From assembly GCA_900545805.1 (NCBI GenBank), contig URAL01000028.1, forward strand, positions 1 to 21,191: a DNA stretch of 21,191 nucleotides, in the 5' to 3' direction. Each line of letters opens with the position of its first letter. The stretch's first letter is position 1. Shown here piece by piece: positions 7,439 through 14,642 of the stretch. Under the pieces are notes generated by a model. That model made no database searches and was not told the DNA's origin. It saw nothing but the letters and a program-made list of their open reading frames with translations. The stretch comes from an uncultured Eubacteriales bacterium. GTDB taxonomy: Bacteria; Bacillota; Clostridia; Oscillospirales; Oscillospiraceae. A program made the position numbers and the translations under genes.

Positions 7439-8629
7439 TCAGCGCCCTCCCTTATGTATCTGTTTTATCTCAAGGCTTTCAACAAACGCCTGAACGCGTG
7501 TGCGGAGCTGGCCGGAGGCGTTGCCGGTGTACTCCCTGTCAACGCAGACAGTGGGGTAATTGTACAGCTCCGTCATGACGTGCGAGGCAAGCGCCCTCTC
7601 ATAGCCCCAGAACTCGCAGAACTTCATCTGCTCATAGATTATGCCCTGGGCGCCGAAGTCCCTTGCAAGCCTGTCGACAAAATCGTAGCGGCCGTGCACC
7701 TTGTCCTGCGACATGTAGCGCGGGCACTGGCTCGTTTCCTGATAAAAGCGGCAGATCTGATCAAGCGCGGGCTCGTCGTCGGTGAGAGCGATCTCCTGCC
7801 TTCCGGGGAAGGAGCCGAAGCAGAAGCGGTCGGCTACTATGAGCGCGCCCGATTGCTCGACCGTGCGCGTGAAGTCAAGATCGTCTATCTCGCTTCCGAC
7901 AACTACGACGCGTGCGCGGTGCGCGCATTTTTCGTCGGGAATGCGCGCCTTGACCTCCTCGAGCGTCTCGCGCAGCCTGTCGATTATCAGATACTTCGGG
8001 CAGCAGTAGGAAACAAGGCACAGAACGTGAAACTCATAGCCGGTGATCGGGGGATTGGGCAGCTTGCGGTATTCGCCGATCTCGGTGATGATGCGGCAGA
8101 GCTCGTTGTGCTCTGCAACGGCGCGGCGGATGGCGGCGTCGGAGATATCCGTGCCGTATCTCTCGTGCAGCGGCTCGAGGACTTTTTTCTGAATCTGGTT
8201 TTTGTAGTGCGCAACGCCGTGGGGCGTGACCTTGAACGGCACATCGATGAACGAGACGAAAAACTTGTCGTTTTTAACGAGATTTAAAAGCTCAAAATGT
8301 TCGAGCGTGCGATTCATCTCAGTGCAGGTCTCGCCGCCTGCCAGTGCCGACAGGAAATTATATCCGCCCTCGATGCCCCGCTCGACAAGCGCCTTTGCAT
8401 AGCCGCACAGATAGTTTGTCATGTAGTAGGTCGATATCTCCAGCGAACCCGTGCGCGGAGCTCTCATTCGGACGGAAAAGCAGTTGTCGAGGTTGAGCAA
8501 AACCTCCGGCATGTGATAGCAGGTGTAGCCCACCGCCTTCTTTCCCTCCGACACTGCCTGCATGACGAGCTCGTTCCCGGCCTCGTCGAGCAGCTGCTCG
8601 AAGTAGATAAGGTGCTTCAGATCTTTCAT
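7439..8629 (-). CDS. 2-hydroxyacyl-CoA dehydratase, small subunit (system 1)
   Basis: This is the first gene of the minus-strand dehydratase operon. The 396 residues match the length of HgdB/FldC-like subunits. It is clearly homologous along its length to the 398-residue product at 14840-16036, about half identical by eye, and both begin MKDLKHLIYFE. Shared cysteines include Cys37 (GYTC), Cys50, Cys102 (ETC), Cys178 (HNELC) and Cys338 (KFCEFW); three such positions usually hold the [4Fe-4S] cluster in this family. The ATG follows GGGAGGGG at close spacing. A strong promoter (8678-8706) lies just upstream, back to back with that of the next operon. The reaction depends on an ATP-driven electron activator in known systems, and none is encoded here. 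Confidence 0.87.
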   Translation of the reverse strand: MKDLKHLIYFEQLLDEAGNELVMQAVSEGKKAVGYTCYHMPEVLLNLDNCFSVRMRAPRTGSLEISTYYMTNYLCGYAKALVERGIEGGYNFLSALAGGETCTEMNRTLEHFELLNLVKNDKFFVSFIDVPFKVTPHGVAHYKNQIQKKVLEPLHERYGTDISDAAIRRAVAEHNELCRIITEIGEYRKLPNPPITGYEFHVLCLVSYCCPKYLIIDRLRETLEEVKARIPDEKCAHRARVVVVGSEIDDLDFTRTVEQSGALIVADRFCFGSFPGRQEIALTDDEPALDQICRFYQETSQCPRYMSQDKVHGRYDFVDRLARDFGAQGIIYEQMKFCEFWGYERALASHVMTELYNYPTVCVDREYTGNASGQLRTRVQAFVESLEIKQIHKGGR

Positions 8630-8677
8630 TGTCCCCTCCCAGATATATTAGTTCGTTTATCTTTTGTCATTGCATTT

Positions 8678-8706
8678 AGTATATTATGCCTGAAGCTCCG
8701 TGTCAA
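8678..8706 (-). promoter_or_regulatory. Sigma-A-type promoter of dehydratase operon 1
   Basis: On the minus strand TTGACA (8701-8706) is followed after 17 bases by TATACT (8678-8683), about 50 bases ahead of the start codon. No palindrome like those near the second dehydratase operon is visible here. Confidence 0.75.
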
Positions 8707-8733
8707 TACAAGATAGCTCAAGCTGCAAATTCT

Positions 8734-8762
8734 TTGACAGCGGACAGACTATGGTTTATTAT
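8734..8762 (+). promoter_or_regulatory. Sigma-A-type promoter of the C_GCAxxG_C_C/two-component operon
   Basis: TTGACA at 8734-8739 and TATTAT at 8757-8762 are separated by 17 bases. An AT-only stretch follows up to the ribosome site. The -35 is 27 bases from the divergent promoter's -35. Confidence 0.72.
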
Positions 8763-8801
8763 ATACTATAATAAATATACAGACCTTTGGAGGATGAAAA
8801 T

Positions 8802-9203
8802 ATGAGCAAAAAGGAGCTTGCCGCGCAGTACCATGCCTCGGGCTGCAACTGCGCTATGGCTGTCGGCTGCGCCTTCTGCGACAGGGCCGGCGTGGATGAA
8901 GACGAGATGAAGGCGCTCGTGCGCCGCTACGGCGGCGGTGCTTTCAAATACTGCGGTGCGCTGCTGGGTGCGGTGGCTGCGATGAATATGGCAAGGGGTC
9001 AGCGCAATGACGACGATCCTGCCTCGCTCGACGGGGCCGCGTCGGACAAGGCAGCCCGGCTTTTGCGCGAGTTTGAAGCCAAAAACGGCTCTGTTTTCTG
9101 CCGCGAATTAAAGGGCAGGGACACGGGCATAGTTCTGCGCTCCTGCCGCGGCTGCGTCGAGGATGCCGCCGAGCTTGCCGAGAAGCTTTTTGAGGAAGAT
9201 TAA
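8802..9203 (+). CDS. C_GCAxxG_C_C family cysteine-rich protein
   Basis: This small cytoplasmic protein (133 residues) has eight cysteines arranged as in the C_GCAxxG_C_C family: CNC near residue 15, CAFC, YCGALLGA in the middle, FCREL, and SCRGC near the C-terminus. The family is of unknown function; conserved cysteines suggest metal or redox chemistry, which is inference. ATG 8802 is chosen because GGAGG at 8789-8793 sits eight bases before it; the frame could open earlier at TTG 8787, but that would include the ribosome site itself. The stop codon is directly followed by the ATG of the response regulator with no gap, so the protein is made together with a two-component system. It may report on, or respond to, the condition that system senses. 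Confidence 0.85.
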   Translation: MSKKELAAQYHASGCNCAMAVGCAFCDRAGVDEDEMKALVRRYGGGAFKYCGALLGAVAAMNMARGQRNDDDPASLDGAASDKAARLLREFEAKNGSVFCRELKGRDTGIVLRSCRGCVEDAAELAEKLFEED

Positions 9204-9875
9204 ATGTATCGTATCTACATCGTAGAGGATGACCAGGGTATAGCCGAGGGGATAAAGCAGCAGGCCGCATCCTGGGGGCTTGAGGTCAGATGTACGGATA
9301 ATTTCCGCGACGTTATGGGCGAGTTTGCCGAGTTTTCGCCGCACCTTGTGCTTTTGGATATTACCCTGCCGTTTTTTAACGGCTATCACTGGTGCAGCGC
9401 CATACGTGCCGTGTCCAAGGTGCCGATAATCTTCATATCCTCGGCGGCGGACAGCATGAATATCGTAATGGCCATGAGCATGGGCGCTGACGATTTCATT
9501 GCAAAGCCTTTCGACGGCGGCGTTCTTATGGCCAAGATTCAGGCGCTGCTGCGCCGAAGCTATGATTTTGCGCCGGGCATGCCCATAATCGAGCACCGCG
9601 GCGCTATGCTCAACACCGGCGACAATTCGCTTTCCTACAACGGGAAGAGCATAACGCTGACCAAAAATGAGTACCGTATTCTGCTGTGCCTTATGCGCAA
9701 TCGCGGCAAGGTCGTCAGCCGGGAAAAGCTAATGGAAAAGCTGTGGGAGACCGACAGCTTCGTTGATGAAAACACCCTGACCGTAAACGTCGGCAGACTG
9801 AGAAAGAAGCTCGACACCGCGGGGCTCAACGGCTTTATCACAACGAAGTTCGGCGTGGGCTATATCGTGGAGTGA
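9204..9875 (+). CDS. OmpR-family response regulator, BceR/VirR-like
   Basis: This 223-residue regulator has a receiver domain with EDD near residue 8, phospho-acceptor Asp52 in LVLLDITLP, Ser80 in IIFISSAAD and Lys101 in IAKPF. A winged-helix output domain follows, with ITLTKNEYRILLCLM, VVSREKLMEKLW, TLTVNVGRLRKKLD and KFGVGYIVE. The receiver uses Ser at the usual Thr/Ser switch position, and the DITLPFFNGYHWC segment is typical of regulators paired with short intramembrane-sensing kinases. It starts on the base after the upstream stop; the GAGGAAG within the end of that gene serves as ribosome site. The kinase gene follows seven bases after its stop. No ABC transporter genes of the BceAB kind are present next to it. 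Confidence 0.9.
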   Translation: MYRIYIVEDDQGIAEGIKQQAASWGLEVRCTDNFRDVMGEFAEFSPHLVLLDITLPFFNGYHWCSAIRAVSKVPIIFISSAADSMNIVMAMSMGADDFIAKPFDGGVLMAKIQALLRRSYDFAPGMPIIEHRGAMLNTGDNSLSYNGKSITLTKNEYRILLCLMRNRGKVVSREKLMEKLWETDSFVDENTLTVNVGRLRKKLDTAGLNGFITTKFGVGYIVE

Positions 9876-9882
9876 AGCTGAA

Positions 9883-10872
9883 ATGAAGCTGTTTTTTGCG
9901 TATCTTAAGGAGCATGTGCGCCTCATTGCCGCGTTTGTGCTCGCCGCCGTGATATTCGCGGTGAGCTTTGCGCTGTACGAGCTGCCGCTTTCGGCGGTCG
10001 CGTACCCGGCGGCGCTGTGCCTCGTGCCGGCGCTGGTCTTTGCGATAATTGATTTTTATCGGGTAAAGCGCCGCCACGCGGAGTTTTTATCGCTCACGGA
10101 GATCACCGCGGCAGAGGAGAAGCTGCTGCCGCCCGTGCGGAGCATCGACGATGCCGACTACAGGCGCATAATCGCGCTTCTGGCCGACAGCCGCGAGGAA
10201 ATAAGCCGTGCCTCTCACCGCCGATGGAGCGATATGATCGATTACTACACCGTCTGGGTTCATCAGATTAAAACACCGATCGCGTCCATGCGTCTGACGC
10301 TGCAAAGCTCCGACTCACCACAGTCGCGCCGCCTTTCGTCCGATCTCGGCCGCATTGAGCACTATGTCGAGATGGCGCTGGTGTACCTGCGGCTCGATTC
10401 CGAGAGCAGCGACTATGTCATACGCGAGTTCGAGCTCGATCCGCTCATTCGCCGCTCGGTGAAGAAATTTGCCGGAGATTTTATAACAAAGCACCTTAGC
10501 CTTGAGCTCATGCCGACCGAGGCAAGAGTCATAAGCGACGAGAAATGGCTGGCCTTCGTAATTGAGCAGATACTTTCAAATTCGCTCAAATACACCCGCG
10601 AAGGCAGCGTAAGGATATATATGACCGGCTCAAAGACCCTCTGCATCCGCGATACCGGCATCGGCATTGCGCCCGAGGATCTGCCGCGCATCTTCGAAAA
10701 GGGCTACACCGGCCGCACGGGCCGCAGCGATATGCGTGCAAGCGGCCTCGGCCTGTATCTGTGCCGCTGCGTGTGCAATAAGCTGGGGCACGGCATATCC
10801 GCCGTCTCCGCTCCGGATGAAGGCACGGAGATACGCATTGACCTGAGCAGCTATAATTTGGAGCCGAATTGA
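9883..10872 (+). CDS. Intramembrane-sensing histidine kinase, BceS-like
   Basis: This 329-residue kinase has two transmembrane segments (about 12-31 and 37-56) joined by only a few residues, so it has almost no extracellular sensor. This is the hallmark of BceS/LiaS-type intramembrane-sensing kinases. The phospho-acceptor is His127 in VWVHQIKTPIASMRL, with the HQIKTP form typical of this group. The ATPase domain has the N-box ILSNSLKYT, then RDTGIGIAPEDLPRIFEKGY and ASGLGLYLCRCV. BceS kinases usually sense through a partner ABC transporter (BceAB) for antimicrobial peptide resistance, but the downstream genes here are folD and an acyltransferase, and the upstream gene is a cysteine-rich protein. 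The true partner is therefore unknown. After the stop codon the sequence turns at once into short hairpin repeats. Confidence 0.9.
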   Translation: MKLFFAYLKEHVRLIAAFVLAAVIFAVSFALYELPLSAVAYPAALCLVPALVFAIIDFYRVKRRHAEFLSLTEITAAEEKLLPPVRSIDDADYRRIIALLADSREEISRASHRRWSDMIDYYTVWVHQIKTPIASMRLTLQSSDSPQSRRLSSDLGRIEHYVEMALVYLRLDSESSDYVIREFELDPLIRRSVKKFAGDFITKHLSLELMPTEARVISDEKWLAFVIEQILSNSLKYTREGSVRIYMTGSKTLCIRDTGIGIAPEDLPRIFEKGYTGRTGRSDMRASGLGLYLCRCVCNKLGHGISAVSAPDEGTEIRIDLSSYNLEPN

Positions 10873-10880
10873 TATTAGCC

Positions 10881-10956
10881 GATAGCGGATAGCCCAATGT
10901 GTGCGGCTGTGCCGCACACCTCAATTATTCATCATTCATTCGCAGGCGCAGCCTGC
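10881..10956 (+). repeat. Short hairpin repeats, family B copy 2, in folD leader
   Basis: GATAGCGGATAGCC is followed by AATG and a TGTGCGGC-TGT-GCCGCACA hairpin (10899-10917), then TCAATTATTCATCATTCATT and a second perfect hairpin, GCAGGC-GCA-GCCTGC (about 10942-10956). The first part matches 3260-3294 (minus strand) and the hairpin matches 17844-17865. Together with the hairpin at 10990-11003 these make up most of the 140-base gap before folD. I see no clear sigma-A promoter in the gap. Confidence 0.6.
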
Positions 10957-10983
10957 ACTGCCGGATTCACGCAAAAAACGTAT

Positions 10984-11012
10984 AAGGAGTGCGCTGAAGC
11001 GCAATCGAAAAA
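10984..11012 (+). promoter_or_regulatory. folD ribosome site split from its start codon by a hairpin
   Basis: The only good Shine-Dalgarno, AAGGAG at 10984-10989, is 23 bases from the ATG at 11013, too far for normal initiation. Immediately after it lies a perfect hairpin, TGCGC-TGAA-GCGCA (10990-11003). If folded, it leaves nine bases between site and start, the ideal distance. Confidence 0.6.
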
Positions 11013-11858
11013 ATGATTATAGATGGGAAAAAGCTTTCAGAGAAGATCTGTGCACAGGTCAGAGCCGAGACGGAAATAATGCAACGCAGACCGTGCCTCG
11101 CGGCGGTGCTCGTCGGCGAGGACCCGGCATCGCGGATATATGTGCGCAATAAGGAGAGCGACTGCGTAAAATGCGGCATCGACAGCCGAAGATACGACCT
11201 GCCGGACACCGTTTCGGAGGCAGAGCTTTTAGCACTGATAGCTGATCTTAACCGTGACAACGCGGTAGACGGCATTCTGGTGCAGCTTCCGCTGCCGGAG
11301 CATATATCCGAGCGCAAGGTCATAAACGCCGTCGCGCCGGAAAAGGACGTTGACGCGTTCCACCCGATAAACGTCGGCCGAATGGTGACCGGCGAGGGTA
11401 TCCTTATGCCGTGCACACCGGCGGGCATCATGGCCATGCTGCGCGAATACGGCATCTCGCCCGACGGAAAGCACTGCGTCATCGTCGGCCGCAGCAATAT
11501 CGTCGGCCGCCCGATGGGGATGATGCTTTTAAACGCCGACGCGACGGTGACCTACTGCCACCGGCATACGAGGGATCTCGCGTCGATGACAAGGCAGGCA
11601 GATATACTCATAGTCGCCGCAGGCTCGCCGCGCCTTATCACCGGTGACATGGTAAAGGACGGCGCCGTCGTCATCGATGTGGCCATGAACCGCGATCCCG
11701 AGACGGGGAGATTTTTCGGCGACGTTTGCTTTGACGAGGTCGAGAAGAAGGCGGGCTTCATAACGCCCGTGCCCGGCGGCGTCGGGCCGATGACCCGTGC
11801 ACAGCTTATGAAAAACATCCTCGCCGCGGCGAAGGGCAGGGAGACGAAAAATGGATGA
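11013..11858 (+). CDS. folD: Bifunctional methylenetetrahydrofolate dehydrogenase / methenyltetrahydrofolate cyclohydrolase
   Basis: FolD interconverts 5,10-methylene-, 5,10-methenyl- and 10-formyl-tetrahydrofolate in the cytoplasm, feeding purine and formyl-Met synthesis. The 281-residue length is normal. The catalytic region has VGEDPASRIYVRNK with Tyr43 and Lys47, GILVQLPLP with Gln91, and EKDVDAFHP (the usual DVDGFHP with Gly replaced by Ala). The NAD(P)-binding part has CTPAGI, VIVGRSNIVGRPM and TVTYCHRHT, and the C-terminus has TPVPGGVGPMTRAQL. The start at 11013 begins directly with the conserved MIIDGKKLSEKI; its ribosome site is unusual (see the split site at 10984-11012). The last eight bases overlap the start of the acyltransferase gene. 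Confidence 0.96.
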   Translation: MIIDGKKLSEKICAQVRAETEIMQRRPCLAAVLVGEDPASRIYVRNKESDCVKCGIDSRRYDLPDTVSEAELLALIADLNRDNAVDGILVQLPLPEHISERKVINAVAPEKDVDAFHPINVGRMVTGEGILMPCTPAGIMAMLREYGISPDGKHCVIVGRSNIVGRPMGMMLLNADATVTYCHRHTRDLASMTRQADILIVAAGSPRLITGDMVKDGAVVIDVAMNRDPETGRFFGDVCFDEVEKKAGFITPVPGGVGPMTRAQLMKNILAAAKGRETKNG

Positions 11859-12933
11859 CGGAAAAAGACTTTACGGAGTCGACCTGTTCAAGGCGCTGTC
11901 CATGCTCCTCGTGGTCGCGCTGCATATAAACACCGTCGGCGGCGCCCTTGAGGGCAGCGCGGCAGGCTCCGTGCAGTGGTGGATAGCTGACTTTGTGCAG
12001 ATAGCAGCTTACTGCTGCGTTGACTGCTTTGCGCTGGCGACGGGCTTTCTCATGGCCGGGCGGAGATTTCGGCCCGGACGGATAGTTTCGCTGTGGCTCC
12101 AGGTAGCATTCTACTCTGTCGTCACGGCGATTGCGTGGTACTTCACCGTGCCGGGGAAGATAGACCTGAAATACATAGTCTCGTCCTTTTTTCCCGTGCT
12201 TACGTCAAAATACTGGTACTTCACCGCGTACTTTGTCCTGTTTTTCTTCACTCCGTTTCTCAATGCCATGCTGAGGGCGCTTGATACTCACGGCAGAAAA
12301 ATGCTGCTTGCGGCGATATTCGTTTTCCTTTCGCTGCTGCCTACGTTCAGACCTCTGAGTGTTATTCCGCTTTCGGGCGGCTACTGCTTTTTCTGGCTTG
12401 CGGCGCTGTATCTCATCGGCGGCTGCGTGAAGCTGGACGGGCTTTATGAGAAAGCAAGCGGGAAATTTTTCGTGCTTGCATATTTCGCCTCTGTTGCGCT
12501 TATGCTGCTCTGGCAGGCGGTATTCGGAGCGGATAATGTGCTCCTTATCAGCTATCTGTCGCCCACGGTGCTGCTGTGTGCAGCTGCACTGCTGTGCGCG
12601 TTCTGCCGACTGCGCGTTCCCGATAAGCTAACGGGCGCGGCAAAGCTTTTGAGCACGACCTCCTTCGGCGTCTACCTGATTCATATAAGCCCCTTTATCC
12701 TGAGCACATACCTTGCCGGAGGCTTTGCCTTCATCGGCAGCATGAACGCATTGCTCGTGCTCCCCTGTGAGCTCGGCTGCGCCCTGGCGATATACGCCGT
12801 GTGTACGCTTACAGAATACCTGCGTCAAAGGCTGTTTAAGCTTTGCCGAATAGACCGCCTCGCCGCCGCCGTGTCGGACAGGCTGGACAGCCTCAGCAGC
12901 GCCGTCGGCGGCGCCCCTGCGAATAGATTTTAG
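11851..12933 (+). CDS. Acyltransferase family 3 membrane protein
   Basis: This 360-residue integral membrane protein has about ten hydrophobic segments. It begins with the acyltransferase-3 signature DLFKALSMLLVVALHINTVG, including the key His in the first transmembrane helix, followed by a CCVDCFALATGFLMAGRRF segment that resembles the usual FVISGFL region of the family. A late segment, FGVYLIHISPFIL, matches the family's C-terminal part. Members O-acetylate or otherwise acylate surface sugars, peptidoglycan or lipids; the acceptor here is unknown. The gene overlaps folD by eight bases with GGGAG upstream, so it is translated from the folD transcript although no metabolic link is evident. 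The stop is followed directly by repeat block E2. Confidence 0.85.
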   Translation: MDDGKRLYGVDLFKALSMLLVVALHINTVGGALEGSAAGSVQWWIADFVQIAAYCCVDCFALATGFLMAGRRFRPGRIVSLWLQVAFYSVVTAIAWYFTVPGKIDLKYIVSSFFPVLTSKYWYFTAYFVLFFFTPFLNAMLRALDTHGRKMLLAAIFVFLSLLPTFRPLSVIPLSGGYCFFWLAALYLIGGCVKLDGLYEKASGKFFVLAYFASVALMLLWQAVFGADNVLLISYLSPTVLLCAAALLCAFCRLRVPDKLTGAAKLLSTTSFGVYLIHISPFILSTYLAGGFAFIGSMNALLVLPCELGCALAIYAVCTLTEYLRQRLFKLCRIDRLAAAVSDRLDSLSSAVGGAPANRF

Positions 12934-12959
12934 TGCAGACAGTTCCGTGTCAAACGGAA

Positions 12960-13377
12960 TGGGCAGGCCATTCCCTGCATGGTGCGGCGCAATGCCGTAA
13001 AGCGGCGGTTTTCCGGTTCAGTCAGTACCCTCGATACCGGGCCGCCGCAAAAACTTCACCGCACTCACGGGAGGCGGCAGTTTTCCGGTTTAGTCAGTAC
13101 CCTCGATACCGGGCCGCCGCAAAAACTTCACCGCACTCACGGGAGGCGGCAGTTTTCCGGTTTAGCCGGCAGCTTCGATACCGGGCTGCCGCAAAAACTT
13201 CACCGCACTCACGGGAGGCGGCAGTTTTCCGGTTTAGTCGGCAGCTTCGATACCGGGCTGCCGCAAAAACTTCACCGCACTCACGGGAGGCGGCAGTCTT
13301 CCGGTTTAGTCAGTACCCTCGATACCGGGCTGCCGCAATAAACGTATTAGTAGATGCCCCGATGCGCCACTAAAAAA
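12960..13377 (-). repeat. Repeat block E2, expanded copy of the dispersed foldback repeat
   Basis: Read on the minus strand from 13377 the block starts TTTTTTAGTGGCGCAT and continues through TAATACGTTTATTGCGGCAG and CCCGGTATCGAG. That matches E3 (TTTTTTAGTGGCGCATTG, GATACGTTTATTGCGTCAG, CCCGGTGTCGAG) and both arms of E1. The interior then repeats as a 72-bp unit. The block fills the 443 bases between the acyltransferase stop and the hairpin at 13380. The far boundary, within 12934-13008, is unclear. Two frames remain open across it only because 72 is divisible by three; they have no ribosome site and no recognisable protein, so I do not call a gene here. Confidence 0.8.
13009..13338 (+). repeat. 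72-bp tandem repeat array, about 4.6 copies
   Basis: The marker GATACCGGG recurs at exactly 13033, 13105, 13177, 13249 and 13321, a period of 72 bases. Full units differ at only a few positions. Two variants alternate at the unit end: CAGTACCCTC (before 13033, 13105 and 13321) and CGGCAGCTTC (before 13177 and 13249). A second difference, CCGCCGC versus CTGCCGC, divides the first two marker-led units from the rest. Each unit carries the CTGCCG/CGGCAG or CCGCC/GGCGG arms of a potential stem. Confidence 0.93.
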
Positions 13378-13403
13378 GAGCAGGCCGATGAAAACCGGCC
13401 TGC
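13371..13403 (-). terminator. Possible minus-strand terminator at the E2 edge
   Basis: GCAGGCCG (13380-13387) and CGGCCTGC (13396-13403) form an eight-base stem with an eight-base loop. On the minus strand it is followed by TCTTTTTTAG, a typical terminator tail that is also the end of E2. No minus-strand gene is seen that it would terminate. On the plus strand there is no T tract after the stem. Confidence 0.4.
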
Positions 13404-13598
13404 AAAACAGGGTTGTGGGATAAAGATATGAGCCGCGGCCTTGCTTTGCAAGACCTATTGGATAAGCTGTGCTTAGATAATACAACGCGCCCCGGCCCTT
13501 GTAAAGAGCGAAGAAAAACTACTTTTGTCGAACGGAAATTTTTTCGCAAATAATCCTCTGCTGTTTGGGAATACTGAGTGGGAAAGGAGTGTTTGCAA

Positions 13599-13808
13599 GT
13601 GATAATCGACCGTATCGCACTTATTCTGACCATAATCGGCGGCATCAACTGGGGCAGTATCGGACTGTTCGGCTTCGATATCGTAGCTTGGATCTGCGGC
13701 GGACAGACGGCGCCCGTAAGTCGAGTAATATACACGCTCGTGGGGCTCGCGGCGCTTTGGTGCATCTCGCTGATCTTTCGCCGCGACGCGCTTCCCGATG
13801 AGGCGTGA
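13599..13808 (+). CDS. DUF378 family small membrane protein
   Basis: This 69-residue protein has two transmembrane segments (about 5-27 and 43-61) and the DUF378 signature LILTIIGGINWGSIGLFGFD, followed by YTLVGLAALWCI. The function of the family is unknown. GTG 13599 is chosen because AAAGGAG at 13583-13589 is nine bases upstream and the product starts at the conserved IDRIALIL. An earlier in-frame GTG at 13578 would place the ribosome site inside the gene, and a TTG at 13593 is less likely. The gene stands alone, between repeat block E2 and a terminator at 13820-13856, so it is probably monocistronic. About 195 bases upstream of its start hold no gene I can support. Confidence 0.8.
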   Translation: MIIDRIALILTIIGGINWGSIGLFGFDIVAWICGGQTAPVSRVIYTLVGLAALWCISLIFRRDALPDEA

Positions 13809-13819
13809 TTGCTGAATTT

Positions 13820-13856
13820 AAAGCTCGTGCTCACTTTGCCGGAGTGCGAGCTTTTT
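13820..13856 (+). terminator. Rho-independent terminator after DUF378 gene
   Basis: AAAGCTCGTGCTC (from 13820) pairs with GAGTGCGAGCTTT, giving a 13-base stem with two G-T wobbles and a loop of about nine bases. A T tract ends at 13855. It sits 12 bases after the DUF378 stop codon. Confidence 0.8.
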
Positions 13857-13901
13857 CATAGCTGACCGGAGATCAACTCATGCCGGCTATAATCAATGCG
13901 C

Positions 13902-14615
13902 TTATAAAATGATGCCGCGTTCGCGGACGAATTCGTTAAACTTTTCGGTGATATAGACCTGCGCGTCAAGTCCGCGTCCGGCTTTTATGAGAGAAACGAT
14001 GTGCTCGCTCTGCTCGATGAGTCCCTCAAGCCCCCAGTGCCCGGCACAGTGCCTCCAAAGCCCCTGCGATATTTCGGCAAAGGAGTTCATAATCAGGATG
14101 AACACCTCGTTGCCGCTGAGCCGGCAGATAAGATAGTGAAAGTCCTTGGTCATCGTTCCGAGCTCGTCGGCGCTGAGACCCCGGCCGCGCACGGCCCTGA
14201 AGCGCTCGATGTAATCCTCGAGAACACGGATATCCTCGCCGGTGTGTGAGGCCGCGAGCCGGATGAGAGCGCCGCCCTCGATGGCGTTTCGCGTCTCGAC
14301 CAGTGCAACAATGCGCTCTCGCGTCATGTGCTGCTCGCCCGAGCGTAATATCTCGTGCAGAGTGTCGTAGTTGCCGCTCGCTATATAGTCGGCAACATAT
14401 GTCCCGTGGCGCGGGACGATATGGAGAAAGCCCGTGCGCTCAAGATCCTTTATCGCAAGATGGATTGCCGACTGATTTAATCCCGTGCGCTCGGAAAGCC
14501 CGCGCTCGGACGGAAGCTTCTGCCCCGGCGTGAGCTCGCCCGTGAGTATTTTTGATTTTATGTTATCAAAGAAGCATTCCTTCGCCGAGGGGATGCTAAT
14601 TTTTTTAAATGGCAT
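13902..14615 (-). CDS. GntR/FadR-family transcriptional regulator
   Basis: This 237-residue cytoplasmic regulator has an N-terminal winged helix-turn-helix (about 10-75) with ILTGELTPGQKLPSERGLSE, GLNQSAIHLAIKDLERTGF and PRHGTYVADY. A helical FCD ligand domain (about 95-230) includes ETRNAIEGGALIRLAA and KDFHYLICRLSGNEVF, whose Asp and His resemble the metal-binding positions of FadR-type sensors. Ligands of this subfamily are often organic acids or acyl-CoA-related metabolites. The gene is divergent from dehydratase operon 2, and shared palindromes lie at both start regions, so it most likely represses that operon and itself, with relief by a hydroxy acid, its CoA ester or a precursor. The ligand is inferred only from context. 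Confidence 0.88.
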   Translation of the reverse strand: MPFKKISIPSAKECFFDNIKSKILTGELTPGQKLPSERGLSERTGLNQSAIHLAIKDLERTGFLHIVPRHGTYVADYIASGNYDTLHEILRSGEQHMTRERIVALVETRNAIEGGALIRLAASHTGEDIRVLEDYIERFRAVRGRGLSADELGTMTKDFHYLICRLSGNEVFILIMNSFAEISQGLWRHCAGHWGLEGLIEQSEHIVSLIKAGRGLDAQVYITEKFNEFVRERGIIL

Positions 14616-14642
14616 AATTGTTACCGCCTTGAAAAAAAGACT

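Noticed and set aside
6391..8287. Long plus-strand open frames opposite dehydratase operon 1 (395 and 283 codons)
   Set aside because: They lie antisense to genes with clear family motifs and show no recognisable domains; GC-rich codon use keeps the opposite strand open.
10873..11012. Riboswitch (for example THF type) ahead of folD
   Set aside because: The leader consists of separate short perfect hairpins shared with other loci, not the conserved core of a known riboswitch class, and I see no terminator or anti-terminator pair.
13009..13338. Possible CRISPR array
   Set aside because: Units are contiguous 72-bp repeats with almost no variable spacer, there are no cas genes, and the unit derives from a dispersed element.
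12933..13373. Open frame of 146 codons with 24-residue repeats across the tandem array
   Set aside because: The frame is open because the 72-base unit is a multiple of three; a second frame (12979-13341) is open for the same reason. There is no ribosome site, and the unit also occurs in non-coding repeats E1 and E3.
13370..13834. 154-codon minus-strand frame overlapping the DUF378 gene
   Set aside because: The plus-strand gene has a ribosome site, family signature and terminator; the minus frame runs through a terminator hairpin and repeat end.
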